From: Alentia gelatinosa
Taxonomy: Eukaryota; Annelida; Polychaeta; Phyllodocida; Polynoidae
DNA: 64,000 nucleotides
Direction of reading: 5' to 3'
Assembly (NCBI GenBank): GCA_950022655.1
Contig: OX465590.1
Coordinates: forward strand, 39,302,218-39,366,217
Numbering within the stretch: position 1 is the first letter of the stretch; every line of letters begins with the position of its first letter. A program made the position numbers and the translations under genes. Below the pieces are notes generated by a model. That model did not search any database. It had not been told where the DNA came from and worked only from the letters and a program-made list of their open reading frames with translations. Of this stretch, positions 62,471 through 64,000 are shown piece by piece.

Positions 62471-63089
62471 AATATACCGCGGATAGGCTTTTTGTTGTAC
62501 CTTGGATATATTTAGAAGACATTAATACCTTTCTATCGTATTGTCAATTCGAATAGGAATGACATGGAATGTAGAAAGGTGAAGTATGGTTAACCGTCAC
62601 GCCGACCGGATCTGCCGCCATTTTTAAAAACAGGTGAGATGGTAATCATCAAAATGTTCAAGACGAGTGACTCTATCGTTAGTTTTCATGTCCCGCATAC
62701 TTTTTATCCACCAGTCATACTGTGTCTGTTTCCATACCACCTGTAACAATAGATTCATTTTGGCAATGCGCACAGTTTCTGTTTGTTGTGTTTCATAGAC
62801 AATGTAAGTTTCCTGGTGGATATAAATTATCAAATCATTAGGAGGACGTCAAGAAACGACCAGTTTATGAAAACTGCACAAACAAGAATTAATTAGCTCC
62901 ATCAATTTTATTAACAATTTATAATTGGTTAATCGGTTGAAGGCGTTTACAAAGTAGTACCAGTCAAGGTCATATCGTGACGATATCAAATCTATGATTT
63001 TGCGAACCAAAAAAACAACATCGCACACCCCACCAGGAAAGCGGAGTCAAACTGGAACGCGAATCTTTTTGCCATATCAAATCTATGAG

Positions 63090-63484
63090 TGTTTGTTTGT
63101 TTAGTTTGGTTTAACGTCCAATATGTTCAATTAGACTTACTTTAGGTTTGACTGAATCTATGAGATGAATTCAGGTAGAAAGCTCATCCCTACAAATTTA
63201 CCGAGATTACAGAGATCACCAGATAGACATGGTACGAGAAGGATTGGCCTTTGCTATAGCAGTAAATCTACCACTACTGGGGGTGAAGGAGAAAAGTGGC
63301 TGCAGTGGGACTCAAACCCACAAAGTCTGACAACCTTGGGATTACAAGTCCAGTGCTCTTTACCACTGAGCTAACTCCCCACCCCAGTCGCTTTAGTTAT
63401 GCCTCCATGCAAGCATATCCGGCCTGCACAACGTGGAGGCGAGGCTACCAACAGATTGATAATTGCTGTCCACCCCAGCAAGCC
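63090..63484 (-). mobile_element. tRNA-derived SINE, full length, 13-bp TSD
   Basis: The 395-bp element is flanked by TCAAATCTATGAG at 63077-63089 and 63485-63497, a perfect 13-bp duplication. On the minus strand box A TAGCTCAGTGGTA is at 63361-63373 and box B GGGTTTGAGTCCC at 63307-63319, well preserved. Then come the body and the tail aacaaacaaacac after ggacgttaaacc. Better preserved than the 48171 copy, so probably the younger. Confidence 0.94.
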
Positions 63485-63602
63485 TCAAATCTATGAGATA
63501 TGGGTGACAGGTAAACAGGAAACACAGTGGTGCAGTCCAGGTTCAAATCCGTGATTTTGTAATACACTGCCGATAGATATTCTGAGTAGTATATGGAGAC
63601 AT

Positions 63603-63860
63603 GTTTAGTGTGCCTGAATGGAATCTGTTCCGAGTTGTTTTGGTCGGAATTATTCACTGAGTTCTAATACAAAACAACAAGGAACATATGTATATCAGTC
63701 GCACTCACTATGTCTTATTATCATATACCTGGAAATCATTAAAAAAACCCATTTCACGTGGTACAGAGTGCATGAACTATTAGTTCGTGCACAGTGTGTA
63801 GAATGAAATCCGTAAAGCTGGCCAGTAAGTTTGAGACATTCATGTATATATTAAAGAAGG
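63603..63860 (+). repeat. Family X repeat, copy 2 (uninterrupted reference)
   Basis: Collinear with 58510-59610 but without the W and pogo-like insertions. It ends with 'gtttgagacattcatgtata'. The rest of the window to 64000 is AT-rich with no supported gene. Confidence 0.75.
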
Positions 63861-64000
63861 AGGCCTCATGTATGCTTGTCCAGATTGTCAAATAATTCTC
63901 ATTATCTGGTGACCTATTTTAAGGGGTTAGTGTATCCACTAAATAGAATTTCGTGATAAATCCTGACATTGAAATATATGACAATTTCTATGGGAAGTAT

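Noticed and set aside
63529..63539. GGTTCAAATCC, a box B-like string
   Set aside because: No box A at the correct distance and no cloverleaf; it lies just outside the SINE.
1..64000. Search for a novel multi-gene system, rRNA, standard tRNA, mitochondrial or bacterial segment
   Set aside because: No cluster of related genes, no rRNA-like or complete tRNA-like sequence outside SINEs, and no operon-like layout; the notable content is mobile-element structure and isolated exon candidates.

Overview
This window looks like gene-poor, AT-rich nuclear DNA from a marine invertebrate, most likely a mollusc or another lophotrochozoan. The evidence is short exon-like islands with splice signals, long (TA)n runs, no bacterial operon structure, and two full-length tRNA-headed SINEs of about 396 bp whose (CAAAC)n-like tails resemble SINEs I know from molluscs. 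The species call is inference, because no marker gene is present.

Most of the window is made of short non-autonomous transposable elements (MITEs and foldbacks). I sorted them into about 22 families (letters A to X) by comparing copies within the window. No transposase or intact reverse transcriptase is visible, only a broken LINE-like tail (55012-55196) and two solo-LTR-like insertions (642-1175 and 60710-61253). Many elements sit inside others, and several insertions can be shown base by base from empty/filled site comparisons and target-site duplications (TSDs). Family R (hAT-like, 8-bp TSDs at all four copies) is the clearest. One R copy has expanded internally into a 39-bp minisatellite of about 21 units, which accounts for every long proline-rich frame near 12 kb.

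Protein coding is sparse. The best candidate is a minus-strand gene with exons at 6545-6625 and 4414-5025. Both have splice sites and compatible phase 0 junctions, and together they encode a Ser-rich, probably disordered protein that I do not recognise. Other exon-like islands are at 23420-23487 and 24958-25126 (+), 30714-30836 (+), 39388-39598 (+), 40897-41092 (+, with IQ-motif-like sequence), 42123-42219 (+), 43307-43527 (+), 50940-51142 (-) and 56940-57273 (+). They rest on open frame plus splice consensus only and could partly be chance, since 40-70 codon open frames are common in 64 kb read in six frames.

Regulatory candidates are a TATA promoter with three CACGTG-type E-boxes (32271-32344), a CpG-rich promoter-like block with E-box, CRE, YY1-like, CTCF-like and CTCGCGAGA motifs (23580-23910), paired RFX X-box matches (1694-1771), a block of three CTCF-like motifs (17685-17805), and a dense cluster of TGACCTT half-sites inside the 4414-5025 exon.

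Layout: 0-2.5 kb LTR, GC-rich block and 73-bp tandem array; 3.6-9 kb minus-strand gene and MITEs; 10-16 kb foldbacks and the R4 minisatellite; 16.5-22 kb a run of family B elements; 22.5-29 kb family C, G and I elements with one promoter/exon cluster; 30-36 kb exon, promoter, E and D elements; 36-45 kb B, G, M and L elements with several exon-like islands; 45-53 kb J, K, D, F, SINE, U, H and E elements and nested A/R; 53-64 kb microsatellites, LINE and SINE fragments, nested X, LTR and SINE. I found no operon, no CRISPR array, no RNA gene apart from SINE heads, and no recognisable defence or metabolic system.
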